A DNA stretch of 64,000 bases. Origin: Aureimonas altamirensis. GTDB lineage: Bacteria > Pseudomonadota > Alphaproteobacteria > Rhizobiales > Rhizobiaceae. Shown one piece after another: positions 7,950 to 16,256 of the stretch. Made by a program: the position numbers and the translations under genes. The notes beneath the pieces are model-generated. The model ran no database searches. It had not been told where the DNA came from and was given only the letters and a program-made list of their open reading frames with translations. The stretch is from assembly GCF_023702225.1 (NCBI RefSeq), contig NZ_JAMQCO010000005.1:248001-312000 (forward strand). The letters run 5' to 3'. How positions within the stretch are numbered: position 1 is the first letter of the stretch; each line of letters opens with the position of its first letter.

Positions 7950-7953
7950 CCAC

Positions 7954-7983
7954 GGCGGGGCGTGGCCGGGGCACGACCCCGCC
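7954..7983. terminator. GC-rich hairpin between convergent genes
   Basis: GGCGGGGCGTG (7954-7964) pairs with CACG (7972-7975) and CCCCGCC (7977-7983), with a single bulged base, around a 7-nt loop. It lies between the stops of the DMT gene and the SDR gene. There is no T-run on either strand, so it may act as a bidirectional barrier or a Rho-assisted terminator rather than a classical one. Confidence 0.45.
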
Positions 7984-7992
7984 CCTGAGGCG

Positions 7993-8724
7993 TCAGGCCG
8001 TCCAGCCGCCGTCGATGACGTGGATCTGGCCGGTCGTGTAGGTGGCGGTCGCCAGGTGCAGCGCCAGGGCCGCGATCTCTTCGGGCTGGCCGATGCGGCC
8101 GATGGGCTGGCGCGCGATGAAGGCGGCGCGGGCGGCCTCATAGTCGCCCCCGGCGCGCAGGCGTTCCTGCAGGGAGGGGGAATCGACCGTGCCGGGGCAT
8201 ATGGCGTTACAGCGGATCCCCTTTCCGACATAGTCGGCCGCGACAGATTTGGTCAGGCCGATTACGGCAGCCTTGGTGACGCTGTAGGCAAAGCGATTCG
8301 GCACCGCCTTCACGCTGGAGGCGACGGACGCCATGTTGATGATGCAGCCATCGCCACGCTCCAGCATGCCCGGCAGGATCGCCTGGATCGTGTGCATCTG
8401 GGCGCGGACGTTCAGGTCGAAGGCGAAGTCCAGATCCTTGTCGGTACATTCCAGGATTGCGCCCGAATGGACGACGCCGGCACAGTTGAAGAGGACGTCG
8501 ATCCGGCCTGCCTCAACCGCGGCGGCCTCCACGGCGCCCGCGTCCAGAACGTCGAGCGTCAGCGTCTCCACGCCGGCGATCGCGGAAAGATCGGCCAATG
8601 CCGCCTCGTTGATGTCGGAGGCGATCACCCGCGCCCCCGCCGCGGCGAACAGTTCCACCGTGGCCCTGCCGATGCCCTGCGCTGCCGCCGTTATGAAGGC
8701 CGTCTTACCCGAAAGGTCGATCAT
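7993..8724 (-). CDS. Short-chain dehydrogenase/reductase, BDH2 (DHRS6)-like
   Basis: 243-residue NAD(P)-dependent oxidoreductase. The nucleotide-binding loop is TAAAQGIG (12-19) instead of the usual TGxxxGIG; the NCAG motif, the SVASS serine and the YSVTK active site are present. The unusual loop and the stretches AAVIGLTKSVAADY and CPGTVDSPSLQER closely recall animal BDH2/DHRS6, described as cytosolic 3-hydroxybutyrate dehydrogenase and later 4-oxo-L-proline reductase; bacterial relatives include sugar-acid dehydrogenases. Start 8724 has AGGAG at 5-6 nt. It is the last gene of a minus-strand group with the kinase and GlcG-like genes, 68 nt downstream of the kinase. Confidence 0.88.
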   Translation of the reverse strand: MIDLSGKTAFITAAAQGIGRATVELFAAAGARVIASDINEAALADLSAIAGVETLTLDVLDAGAVEAAAVEAGRIDVLFNCAGVVHSGAILECTDKDLDFAFDLNVRAQMHTIQAILPGMLERGDGCIINMASVASSVKAVPNRFAYSVTKAAVIGLTKSVAADYVGKGIRCNAICPGTVDSPSLQERLRAGGDYEAARAAFIARQPIGRIGQPEEIAALALHLATATYTTGQIHVIDGGWTA

Positions 8725-8792
8725 GCTCGCTCCTACCCATCTTGATCCGATCGGAGGTTCAATAGGGCGAAGCATGGCGTGAGGGCAAGTGG

Positions 8793-9446
8793 CTAGACCA
8801 ATTCAGGCCCGTCGGTCGACAGCGCGAAATCGGCTTCCATGCTGGAGCCCATCACCAGCCGGACGTTTGGAAGATCGTTGCCCTCCATCTTCGAAACAAG
8901 CGCGGCGTCGTCGTAGTCGAAGCCGAGCCACCGTTGGCGAAGGCGCTCCGTAATGATGTCCAGCGGCGCGGTGACGAATACGGCGATGTCGAAGCGGCTG
9001 CGCAGTTCGCGCCAGCCGTCGGCATCGAGAAGCAGGTAGTTTCCCTCGGTCACGACGATCCGGGCCGAGCCGGGCACGATGTCCGCGCCGGCACGGGCGA
9101 TCTCCAGCGTACGGTCGAAGACGGGCACGGCAATATCGCTCGCGTCATCGGCGCGCAGCCTGTCGAGCATCGCGCGATAGCCGCCGAGATCGAAGGTGTG
9201 CGGAGCGCCCTTGCGCGGGCGGTGTCCGCGTGCGTTCAGTATGGCGTCGTCGAAATGGTAGCCGTCCATCGGAAACAGGGCGGCGATGCCGGGGCTTGCC
9301 GTATTCAACGAGCGTGCCAGGCGGTCCGCGACCGTCGATTTGCCGGCCCCGGGCGGTCCGGCAAGGGCGACGATGATGCGCCGGCCATCCCCGGCCTGCC
9401 GCAGGGCAAGCCGGACGAGGTCCTGGAAGGCGATGTCCGGCGCCAT
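8793..9446 (-). CDS. P-loop nucleoside/pantothenate-kinase-like protein
   Basis: 217 residues with Walker A GPPGAGKST, the MDGYHFDD segment after strand 2 and VTEGNYLLLD, a pattern shared by uridine kinase, PanK type I and the FrcK protein of rhizobial fructose transport operons. The product presumably phosphorylates a small hydroxylated metabolite in the cytoplasm. The ATG at 9446 lies 4 nt after the stop of the GlcG-like gene, indicating an operon; the SDR gene follows. The substrate is unknown, and kinase activity itself is an inference from the fold. Confidence 0.85.
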   Translation of the reverse strand: MAPDIAFQDLVRLALRQAGDGRRIIVALAGPPGAGKSTVADRLARSLNTASPGIAALFPMDGYHFDDAILNARGHRPRKGAPHTFDLGGYRAMLDRLRADDASDIAVPVFDRTLEIARAGADIVPGSARIVVTEGNYLLLDADGWRELRSRFDIAVFVTAPLDIITERLRQRWLGFDYDDAALVSKMEGNDLPNVRLVMGSSMEADFALSTDGPELV

Positions 9447-9450
9447 CGGG

Positions 9451-9876
9451 TCAGCCGGCGTCGGCCGTAAAGCCCGCCGCCTCGATGCCGGCGATGGCGG
9501 CGATCTCGTCATTGTCGGATGTGTCGCCGGTAATGCCGACCGCGCCGACGATCGCGCCATCCTTGCGGATCAGGACGCCGCCCGGCACCGGCACGAGGCT
9601 GCCGCCGGCAAGGCTGTTCATGGCCTGGATGAAAAAGGGCTGCTTCTCCGCCCGGTCGAAAAGGGCGCGGCAACCGACGCCCATCGCGATGCAGCCATTG
9701 GCCTTGCCGATGGCGATGTCGGGGCGCATGCGGGACGTGCCGTCCTGGCGTTCCAGGGCGATCAGGGCGCCGCCGGCATCCAGAACGGCCACGGTCAGCG
9801 GCTTGAACTTGCCTTCGGCTGCCTTGGCAAGGCTGGCCGAGATGATCTTGCGGGCGTGGTCGAGCGTCAGTGTCAT
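9451..9876 (-). CDS. GlcG/HbpS family heme-binding-like protein
   Basis: 141 residues of the DUF336 family: MTLTLDHARKIISAS, VAVLDAGGALIALERQDG, then GGVLIRKDGAIVGAVGITGD. Members include GlcG of glycolate operons and the heme-binding HbpS of Streptomyces, as well as subunits near diol/propanediol and ketoacid genes. No signal peptide. A strong Shine-Dalgarno (AAGGAAGG) precedes ATG 9876. First gene of the minus-strand trio with the P-loop kinase and the SDR. Function not established for this branch. Confidence 0.88.
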   Translation of the reverse strand: MTLTLDHARKIISASLAKAAEGKFKPLTVAVLDAGGALIALERQDGTSRMRPDIAIGKANGCIAMGVGCRALFDRAEKQPFFIQAMNSLAGGSLVPVPGGVLIRKDGAIVGAVGITGDTSDNDEIAAIAGIEAAGFTADAG

Positions 9877-9942
9877 GGGTTTCCTTCCTTGGTGGCCCGG
9901 CTTCTTCTCGAATCGCCGGGCCTTGCATTCGGAAGGGAAGGT

Positions 9943-11223
9943 TTATCCAAACCGTCGCGCGGCATCCAGCGCAAGGCCGAGGCCGACGCTGCCGAAGGCG
10001 TCGGAACGGATGACCTGCGCGTGCGGAAGGGAGGCCGTGGCGGCCGTGCGCACGGCAGGCACTTCCGCGCCGCCGCCGGTCAGGATGACGCTGTCGACCG
10101 CGCTTGCCGCAACGCCCGCGCTTGCCAGGGCCTCGGCAAGGCTGGCTTCGATCCTTCCGACCAGTTCGCGCGTGGCGTCCTCGAAGGCCGTCCGTGAGAC
10201 GGACAGGGCGAAGTCCAGACCGGGTTCGTCTAGGACGATCCGGGTTTCCGGCGCGTCCGTCAGCCGGATCTTGCCGGCCTCGACGGCGCCGGCCAGCCGA
10301 TGTCCGGAGCGATGTTCGACGAGGTGACGAAACCGGTCCAGGCGCTCGGGCTCGGCCGCCGCGCGTTCCAGATCGCGGATGTCCCGCAGCACCTTGGGCG
10401 TGTAGAGCAGGTTGATGCGATGCCACGTCGCCATGTCGTTGAAATACCAGACGGGCAGGCTGCGCTTGCCGTCGGCATACAGGCTGCCCAGGCCGAAATG
10501 CGGCATGACCTGCCGGATGCTCAGCAGCCGGTCGAAATCGGTGCCACCGACATGCACGCCGGTGGAAGCCAGGATATCGGCCGACCGGTCATGCGCGAGG
10601 GCGCGCTCCGGCGACAGGCGAACGACCGAGAAATCGGACGTGCCGCCGCCGACATCGACGATCAGGGCCAGTTCTTCGGCATGCAGCAGAGACTCCCGGT
10701 ACAGCGCGGCGGCGACCGGCTCGAACTGGAACTCGACATGGGCGAAGCCTTCCGCACGCGCCGCGGCGGCCAGTTGCGCCTCTGCCTTGGCGTCGGCGGC
10801 CGGATCGTCGTCGACGAAGTGCACCGGGCGCCCCAGCACAACCTTGTCCGCCTGCACGCCCGCCGCTTCCAGCCGTTCCCGCATGTGGCGCAGGAAACGC
10901 CCGATCAGGTCCTGGAAGCTCTTGCGCTCGCGCCCGACAAGCGTCGTCTCGTTCATGAGCGAGGTGCCGAGAATGCTTTTCAAGGCGCGCATGAAGCGGC
11001 CTTCCGCACCCTCGACATATTCAGATACGGCTTGCCTGCCGAAATAGGTCCGGCCGTCCTCCAGGCTGAAGAACAGCGCCGAGGGGATGGTCAGCGCCTC
11101 GCCCTCGACGGGTAGCAGGCGCGGGGCGCCGCCGCGCGCCGCGATGCCGAGCGTGGAGTTGGTCGTGCCGAAGTCGAGCCCGGCATGGGTGCCGGACGCC
11201 ACGGTGCCGGAGATCGGGGGCAA
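9943..11223 (-). CDS. YegD-type Hsp70 family protein
   Basis: 426-residue Hsp70/actin-fold ATPase lacking the DnaK substrate-binding and lid domains. Visible are phosphate 1 (LDFGTTNSTLGI), the strand RPVHFV, phosphate 2 (VDVGGGTSDFSVV), and the adenosine loop (ILTGGGAEVPAV). YegD proteins are uncharacterised putative chaperones. I place the start at TTG 11223, which has GGAG 8 nt upstream; GTG at 11202 is the alternative and has no ribosome-binding site. The frame stays open back into lepA but that part is out of register with family homology. It begins 14 nt after lepA and is probably co-transcribed. Confidence 0.85.
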   Translation of the reverse strand: MPPISGTVASGTHAGLDFGTTNSTLGIAARGGAPRLLPVEGEALTIPSALFFSLEDGRTYFGRQAVSEYVEGAEGRFMRALKSILGTSLMNETTLVGRERKSFQDLIGRFLRHMRERLEAAGVQADKVVLGRPVHFVDDDPAADAKAEAQLAAAARAEGFAHVEFQFEPVAAALYRESLLHAEELALIVDVGGGTSDFSVVRLSPERALAHDRSADILASTGVHVGGTDFDRLLSIRQVMPHFGLGSLYADGKRSLPVWYFNDMATWHRINLLYTPKVLRDIRDLERAAAEPERLDRFRHLVEHRSGHRLAGAVEAGKIRLTDAPETRIVLDEPGLDFALSVSRTAFEDATRELVGRIEASLAEALASAGVAASAVDSVILTGGGAEVPAVRTAATASLPHAQVIRSDAFGSVGLGLALDAARRFG

Positions 11224-11237
11224 GGGCCAGGCTCCGC

Positions 11238-13049
11238 TCAGCTGTCCATCTTGAGGGCGGCGATGAACGCTTCCTGCGGAATCTCCACCTTGCCGAACTG
11301 CCGCATGCGCTTCTTGCCCTCCTTCTGCTTGTCGAGCAGCTTGCGCTTGCGGGTGGCGTCGCCGCCGTAGCATTTGGCGGTCACGTCCTTGCGGAGGGCG
11401 GAGATTGTCTCGCGGGCGATGACCTTGCCGCCGATGGCGGCCTGGATCGGAATCTTGAACAGATGTTGCGGGATCAGCTCCTTGAGCTTTTCGCACATGG
11501 CGCGTCCGCGCCGCTCGGCCTGGCTGCGGTGGACCAGCATGGACAGGGCGTCGACCGGCTCCGCATTCACGAGGATGCCCATCTTGACGAGGTCGCCCTC
11601 GCGGTAGTCCACCATCTGGTAGTCGAAGGACGCATAGCCCTTGGAGATGGATTTGAGCCGGTCGTAGAAGTCGAAGACGACTTCGTTCAGCGGCAGCTCG
11701 TAGGTGACCATGGCGCGCTTGCCCACATAGGACAGGTCCACCTGGATGCCGCGCCGCTCCTGACAGAGCTGCAGGATGTTGCCGAGGTAATCGTCCGGCG
11801 TCAGGATCGTGGCGCGGATCCACGGCTCTTCGATCGTGTCGATGCGCACGACGTCTGGCATGTCGGCGGGGTTGTGCAACTGGATTTCCGAGCCGTCCGT
11901 CATGCGGATGGTGTAGACCACCGAAGGCGCCGTCGCGATCAGGTCCAGATCGAATTCGCGGCTGAGCCGCTCCTGGATGATCTCCAGATGCAGGAGGCCG
12001 AGAAAGCCGCAACGGAAGCCGAAGCCGAGCGCGGCGGAGGACTCCATCTCGAACGAGAAGGACGCATCGTTGAGGCGCAGCTTGCCCATGGCGGCGCGCA
12101 GATCGTCGAAGTCGGCGGCATCGACGGGAAACAGGCCGCAGAACACTACCGGCTGGGCCGGCTGGAAGCCGGGCAGCATCTCGGCCGTGGGGCGCTTGTC
12201 CTCGGTGATCGTATCGCCGACGCGGGTATCGGCCACTTCCTTGATGGAGGCGGTGATGAAGCCGATCTCGCCGGGGCCGAGCGCGTCGACGGAGACCATC
12301 TTGGGGGTGAAGACGCCGACCCGGTCCACCGGATATTTCGCGTCGGTGCCCATCATGCGGATGGTCTGGCCCTTCTTCATCTCGCCGTCGATGACGCGCA
12401 CCAGCACGACCACGCCGAGATAGGCGTCGTACCAGCTATCGACCAGCATGGCCTTCAGGGGCGCGGAGCGGTCGCCCGTCTTGGGGGACGGCAGCCGCGT
12501 CACGATGGCTTCCAGCACCTCGTCGATGCCGAGGCCAGACTTGGCCGAGATCATCACCGCGTCCGAGGCGTCGAGGCCGATGACCTCCTCGATCTGCTCC
12601 TTCACGCGGTCGGGCTCGGCGGCAGGAAGGTCGATCTTGTTGAGGACGGGCACGATCTCTAGGTCGGCGTCGAGCGCCAGATAGACGTTGGCAAGCGTCT
12701 GCGCTTCAACGCCCTGCGCCGCATCGACCACCAGCAGCGCACCCTCGCAGGCCGAGAGCGAGCGCGAGACTTCGTAGGCGAAGTCGACATGGCCCGGCGT
12801 GTCGATGAGGTTCAGCACGTACATCTGCCCGTCGCGAGCCGTGTAATGCAGGCGCACCGTCTGCGCCTTGATGGTGATGCCGCGCTCCCGCTCGATGTCC
12901 ATCGAATCGAGCACCTGATCCTTCATCTCGCGCGTATCGAGGCCGCCCGTCATCTGGATGAGGCGGTCGGCCAGCGTGGACTTTCCATGGTCGATATGGG
13001 CGACGATGGAAAAGTTGCGGATACGGTCGAGGGCGGTCTTGGTGCTCAT
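11238..13049 (-). CDS. lepA: Elongation factor 4 (LepA), ribosome back-translocase
   Basis: Translational GTPase acting on stalled or initiating ribosomes. About 603 residues. G motifs: AHIDHGKST (G1), DTPGHVDF (G3), LNKIDLP (G4) and SAKSG (G5). The LepA-specific C-terminal domain ends with [16 protein letters not shown] and contains the [15 protein letters not shown] segment. Start 13049 ([13 protein letters not shown]) is preferred; an ATG three codons upstream at 13058 is equally possible. Followed at 14 nt by the YegD-type gene. Confidence 0.98.
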   Translation of the reverse strand: MSTKTALDRIRNFSIVAHIDHGKSTLADRLIQMTGGLDTREMKDQVLDSMDIERERGITIKAQTVRLHYTARDGQMYVLNLIDTPGHVDFAYEVSRSLSACEGALLVVDAAQGVEAQTLANVYLALDADLEIVPVLNKIDLPAAEPDRVKEQIEEVIGLDASDAVMISAKSGLGIDEVLEAIVTRLPSPKTGDRSAPLKAMLVDSWYDAYLGVVVLVRVIDGEMKKGQTIRMMGTDAKYPVDRVGVFTPKMVSVDALGPGEIGFITASIKEVADTRVGDTITEDKRPTAEMLPGFQPAQPVVFCGLFPVDAADFDDLRAAMGKLRLNDASFSFEMESSAALGFGFRCGFLGLLHLEIIQERLSREFDLDLIATAPSVVYTIRMTDGSEIQLHNPADMPDVVRIDTIEEPWIRATILTPDDYLGNILQLCQERRGIQVDLSYVGKRAMVTYELPLNEVVFDFYDRLKSISKGYASFDYQMVDYREGDLVKMGILVNAEPVDALSMLVHRSQAERRGRAMCEKLKELIPQHLFKIPIQAAIGGKVIARETISALRKDVTAKCYGGDATRKRKLLDKQKEGKKRMRQFGKVEIPQEAFIAALKMDS

Positions 13050-13111
13050 GGCCCGCATATATTCAATCCGGGGCCAAACAGAAACTGCTTTTTACGGACG
13101 GGCGGGCCGTG

Positions 13112-14023
13112 TCACGCGGCGGCGAGGGAAGCCTGCCACGGCGCCGGCGGCTCGTATTCGGGAACGACGTCGACCGCGTGGCGCGCAGCCTGCGCGCCGG
13201 TGGTGGTGACGACGCCGGCAACGGGCGCGACATCGGCATAGTCGCGGCCGAAGGCCACGGCGACATGACCCTCGCCTGCCAGGCAGCCATTGGTCGGGTC
13301 GAAGCCGACCCAGCCGAGTTCGGGCCCGAGCCACGCCTCGATCCAGGCGTGCATCGCGTCCGCCCCCTCGATGCGCGGCTGGCCGGGCGGCGGATCCGTC
13401 CGAAGGAAGCCCGAAACGTAGGCCGCCGGAATGCCGACCTGCCGAAGGCCCGCGATCATCAGGTGGGCGAAGTCCTGACAGACGCCGCGCCGGCTGGACA
13501 GGGTTTGCGCCGGCGTCGTGGACAGCGACGAAAAGCCCGGCTGGTAGGCGAACTCGCCGGCGATCCGCCGCGCGACGGCAAGGACGCCGAGGCCGGGCGA
13601 CAGGCCCGACAGGCTTTCGGACACGAAGACGCCGGCTTCCGGCAGGGGTGAAACCATGCGGCTGGCGGGTAGCTGGAATATGGGGCTCTGGCCGTTTTCG
13701 GCGCGGCATTGCCGCGCAAGGTCCGCCAGGGGCGCAAGCGCCGGCCCGTGGGAAAGATCGGGCTCCACGCGCCGGACTTCGACGCGCGCCCGCATCTCGA
13801 CCGACAGTGCGCCATGCGGCTGGTTCATCAGGAGGTGCTGCGTGCGGTTGCCGAAAAAGCAGAGCTCCTCGATGGTCTCGTCCGTTTTCGGCACGATATC
13901 GAGCGACAGGGCATGGACCGCCTGCCCACGGTCGTTGCGCGGCGCGACGCGCAGGAGATGGCGGGCGCTGCGAACGGGCAGGGCATAGTCGTAGCCGATG
14001 CGAAGGCGAATATCGTAGCGCAT
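13112..14023 (-). CDS. Transglutaminase-like cysteine peptidase
   Basis: 303 residues: an N-terminal bacterial transglutaminase-associated beta domain (about 1-90) and a C-terminal transglutaminase core with C182 (RRGVCQDFAH), H225 (MHAWIEAW) and D242 (GFDPTNG), so the catalytic triad is complete. No signal peptide; cytoplasmic. Starts 4 nt after the stop of the ATP-grasp/alpha-E gene and closes a three-gene cluster. Comparative genomics has linked such clusters to ATP-grasp-dependent peptide ligation or amide-bond chemistry, but the substrate is unknown. Start MRYDIRLRIGYDY chosen by family pattern. Confidence 0.9.
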   Translation of the reverse strand: MRYDIRLRIGYDYALPVRSARHLLRVAPRNDRGQAVHALSLDIVPKTDETIEELCFFGNRTQHLLMNQPHGALSVEMRARVEVRRVEPDLSHGPALAPLADLARQCRAENGQSPIFQLPASRMVSPLPEAGVFVSESLSGLSPGLGVLAVARRIAGEFAYQPGFSSLSTTPAQTLSSRRGVCQDFAHLMIAGLRQVGIPAAYVSGFLRTDPPPGQPRIEGADAMHAWIEAWLGPELGWVGFDPTNGCLAGEGHVAVAFGRDYADVAPVAGVVTTTGAQAARHAVDVVPEYEPPAPWQASLAAA

Positions 14024-14027
14024 GGGC

Positions 14028-16256
14028 TTATTCCACCGTGCTTCCGCCATAGGCGGACGGACGTGTCGCGACCGGCGCGAAGTACCGTTCGGACAAAAGC
14101 TCCGAGATGTCGCGCATGTCCTGCGCGACGCGCTTCAGGAAGGCGGCGTCGACCTCGCGCGGGTCCGCCGTGCGCAGGCGGACGGCCAGCCGGGCGATGC
14201 GCCGGCCGGGCTGCGTCAGCGGCTCGCCCGCCTGGAAGCCGGGCAGCGCGTGAATGATGGTGTCGAGCTCTTCGGCAAGGGCCGTCACCGAACGCGGGTT
14301 GAGCGGATCGAGTACGGCGAGGTCCAGCACGGCGTGCCGCCAGAGTTCCACGGAGTAGCGACGGCGATAGGTGAGGCGGCTGTCGGCCAGCTCGAGAATG
14401 GCATCCAGCGCTTCGTCGCCGAGATCGGGCGCGACCAGATCCGCCACCGACTCGCAGAATGCGATGCCCCTTTCGATCCGCCGCCCGCATTGCAGGAACC
14501 GCCAGCCGTTCAGCCGGTACATGTTCTCGTCGACGAGGCCGGTGAAACCCGACAACCGCCCGAGAATGCCGTTGGCGACGGCGGCAGCCTCGACGTGGGT
14601 GGCGGGCCGGGCCTTTGCCAGAAGCGGGGGAATCTCGGAGAGTACGCGCCAGCCGTCCGGCGAAAACCGGTCGCGGATGCGGGCCGCGATGTCGCAGGCC
14701 ATGCCGGCCAGCCCGGCGAGGCCAGGCAGAGGGTCTCCGGCATCCAGGCCGAAACGCATGAGGGCGCCGCGCAGGGCGCCGTCGACCTCGGCCATGGGGG
14801 CCGCATCCGCCAGCCGCCCCTGATGCGTGCGCATGATGCGGCTGGCCTGCTCCAGCCGCTCCACCTGCCGCCCCAGCCAGAATAGATTGTCCGCCGCGCG
14901 CGCCGGCAGCGCCCCGGGCAGCCGTCGCGAAAAGGCCGTATCGCGCGACAGCAGGGTCAGATCCGACCGGGGGCCGTCCGACAGGACCCAGACATCCACA
15001 GACCGGCCGCCGGCGCGGATGGCGGCGCCGGGCAGGGCATTTTCCGCCACGCGGGCGAAGCCGCCCGGCATGACATGCCATCGCTCGCGGCCCCGTGCCA
15101 GAAACACGCGCAGCGTCACCGGCCGCGGCGACAGCGCACCGGCGGACAGGACCGGCGCCGTGGACGGCGTGGACTGCCGTTCCGCCGGCCGCAAGATCAG
15201 CGTTTCGCCGATCAGCCGCTCTGCGAGCGTATCCATGAATGGCGCGAGCGACGGGTCTTCGAGGAAGCCGGAGCCCAGTGCATTGACCATCAGGAGATTG
15301 CCGGCGCGGACGGCGCGCGACAATCCGGGCGTGCCGATGCGGCTTTCCCCGTTCAACTCGACCGGATCGGCGAAATCGGCGTCGAGCCTTCGCCACAGGA
15401 CCGCCAGGGGCCGGTCGCCCTCCACGCTGCGCACGAAGACCCGGTCGTCCCTGACCGTCAGGTCGCCGCCTTCGACGAGCTGAAAGCCGAGATAGCGCGC
15501 AAGATAGGCATGCTCGTACGAGGTCTCGCTCATCAGGCCGGGGCTGAGAATGCCGATCGACTCGCCACGAAGGGCCGCGTTGCGGGCATGAAGTGCATCG
15601 CGAAACGCCTGGAAGAAGCCGGCCAGCCGGCGCACCTGCCCGTCCCGGAGGAGCTCGGGGAAGGCCCTGGCGGTGGCGACCCGGTTTTCGAGGGCGAAAC
15701 CCGCTCCGGACGGCGCTTGCGCCCGGTCGTCGAGGATGCGCCAGACGCCGTCCCCGCTGCGCATCAGGTCCATGGCGACGAAGCCGAGGAGGGGAAGGCC
15801 GTTACGGGCCTGATCGGCCAGCGGGTGCAGGAATTCCGGATTGGCGGCCAGTACCGCACCGGGCAGGAGGCCTTCCGCAACGATGGTGCGGTCGCCGTAG
15901 ACGTCGGCCAGCAGGCGTTCCAGAAAGCGCACCCGCTGGATCAGCGCAGCCTCGAGCCCGTGCCATTCGGCGGCGTCGATGACCAGCGGCAGGAAGGCCA
16001 GCGGCCAGGCATGCTCGGCCCCCGTCGCCCCTGCGCCCTCCGCCGTATCGCGATAGTAGACGCCGGCCTCGCGCAGATATTGCTCTGCCTGGCCCTGACG
16101 CCGCGCCTGCTCCGCATCGGGCATGGCCGTCAGCGCATCGACGAGGGCGCGGTAGTGCGGCCGCACCAGACCGTCGCCGCCGATCATCTCGTCGATGCCG
16201 GCCGGGCGGTAGGTCTGCGGTGCGGCGCGCTGCAAGGGCTGGCCGTCAGAAGGCAA
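14028..16256 (-). CDS. Fused circularly permuted ATP-grasp / alpha-E protein, apparently shortened
   Basis: 742 residues. Residues 1-430 match the circularly permuted type 2 ATP-grasp family (DUF404/DUF407): [20 protein letters not shown] (235-254), [29 protein letters not shown] (318-330), then [22 protein letters not shown] (378-399) and WVLSDGP. Residues about 450-742 are the helical alpha-E domain (DUF403), starting [15 protein letters not shown]. Between [10 protein letters not shown] (348-357) and STAPV (365-369) only seven residues remain, whereas relatives I know carry a segment of about 65 or more with WWCG and a LVIKPAF-type lysine motif. The gene overlaps the DUF2126 gene by 11 nt and is followed at 4 nt by the second transglutaminase. 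Confidence 0.88.
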   Translation of the reverse strand: MPSDGQPLQRAAPQTYRPAGIDEMIGGDGLVRPHYRALVDALTAMPDAEQARRQGQAEQYLREAGVYYRDTAEGAGATGAEHAWPLAFLPLVIDAAEWHGLEAALIQRVRFLERLLADVYGDRTIVAEGLLPGAVLAANPEFLHPLADQARNGLPLLGFVAMDLMRSGDGVWRILDDRAQAPSGAGFALENRVATARAFPELLRDGQVRRLAGFFQAFRDALHARNAALRGESIGILSPGLMSETSYEHAYLARYLGFQLVEGGDLTVRDDRVFVRSVEGDRPLAVLWRRLDADFADPVELNGESRIGTPGLSRAVRAGNLLMVNALGSGFLEDPSLAPFMDTLAERLIGETLILRPAERQSTPSTAPVLSAGALSPRPVTLRVFLARGRERWHVMPGGFARVAENALPGAAIRAGGRSVDVWVLSDGPRSDLTLLSRDTAFSRRLPGALPARAADNLFWLGRQVERLEQASRIMRTHQGRLADAAPMAEVDGALRGALMRFGLDAGDPLPGLAGLAGMACDIAARIRDRFSPDGWRVLSEIPPLLAKARPATHVEAAAVANGILGRLSGFTGLVDENMYRLNGWRFLQCGRRIERGIAFCESVADLVAPDLGDEALDAILELADSRLTYRRRYSVELWRHAVLDLAVLDPLNPRSVTALAEELDTIIHALPGFQAGEPLTQPGRRIARLAVRLRTADPREVDAAFLKRVAQDMRDISELLSERYFAPVATRPSAYGGSTVE

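Noticed and set aside
11224-12012. Upstream extension of the YegD-type frame into lepA
   Set aside because: Residues before the Hsp70 start are a frame-shifted reading of lepA; both TTG 11223 and GTG 11202 give the family N-terminus.
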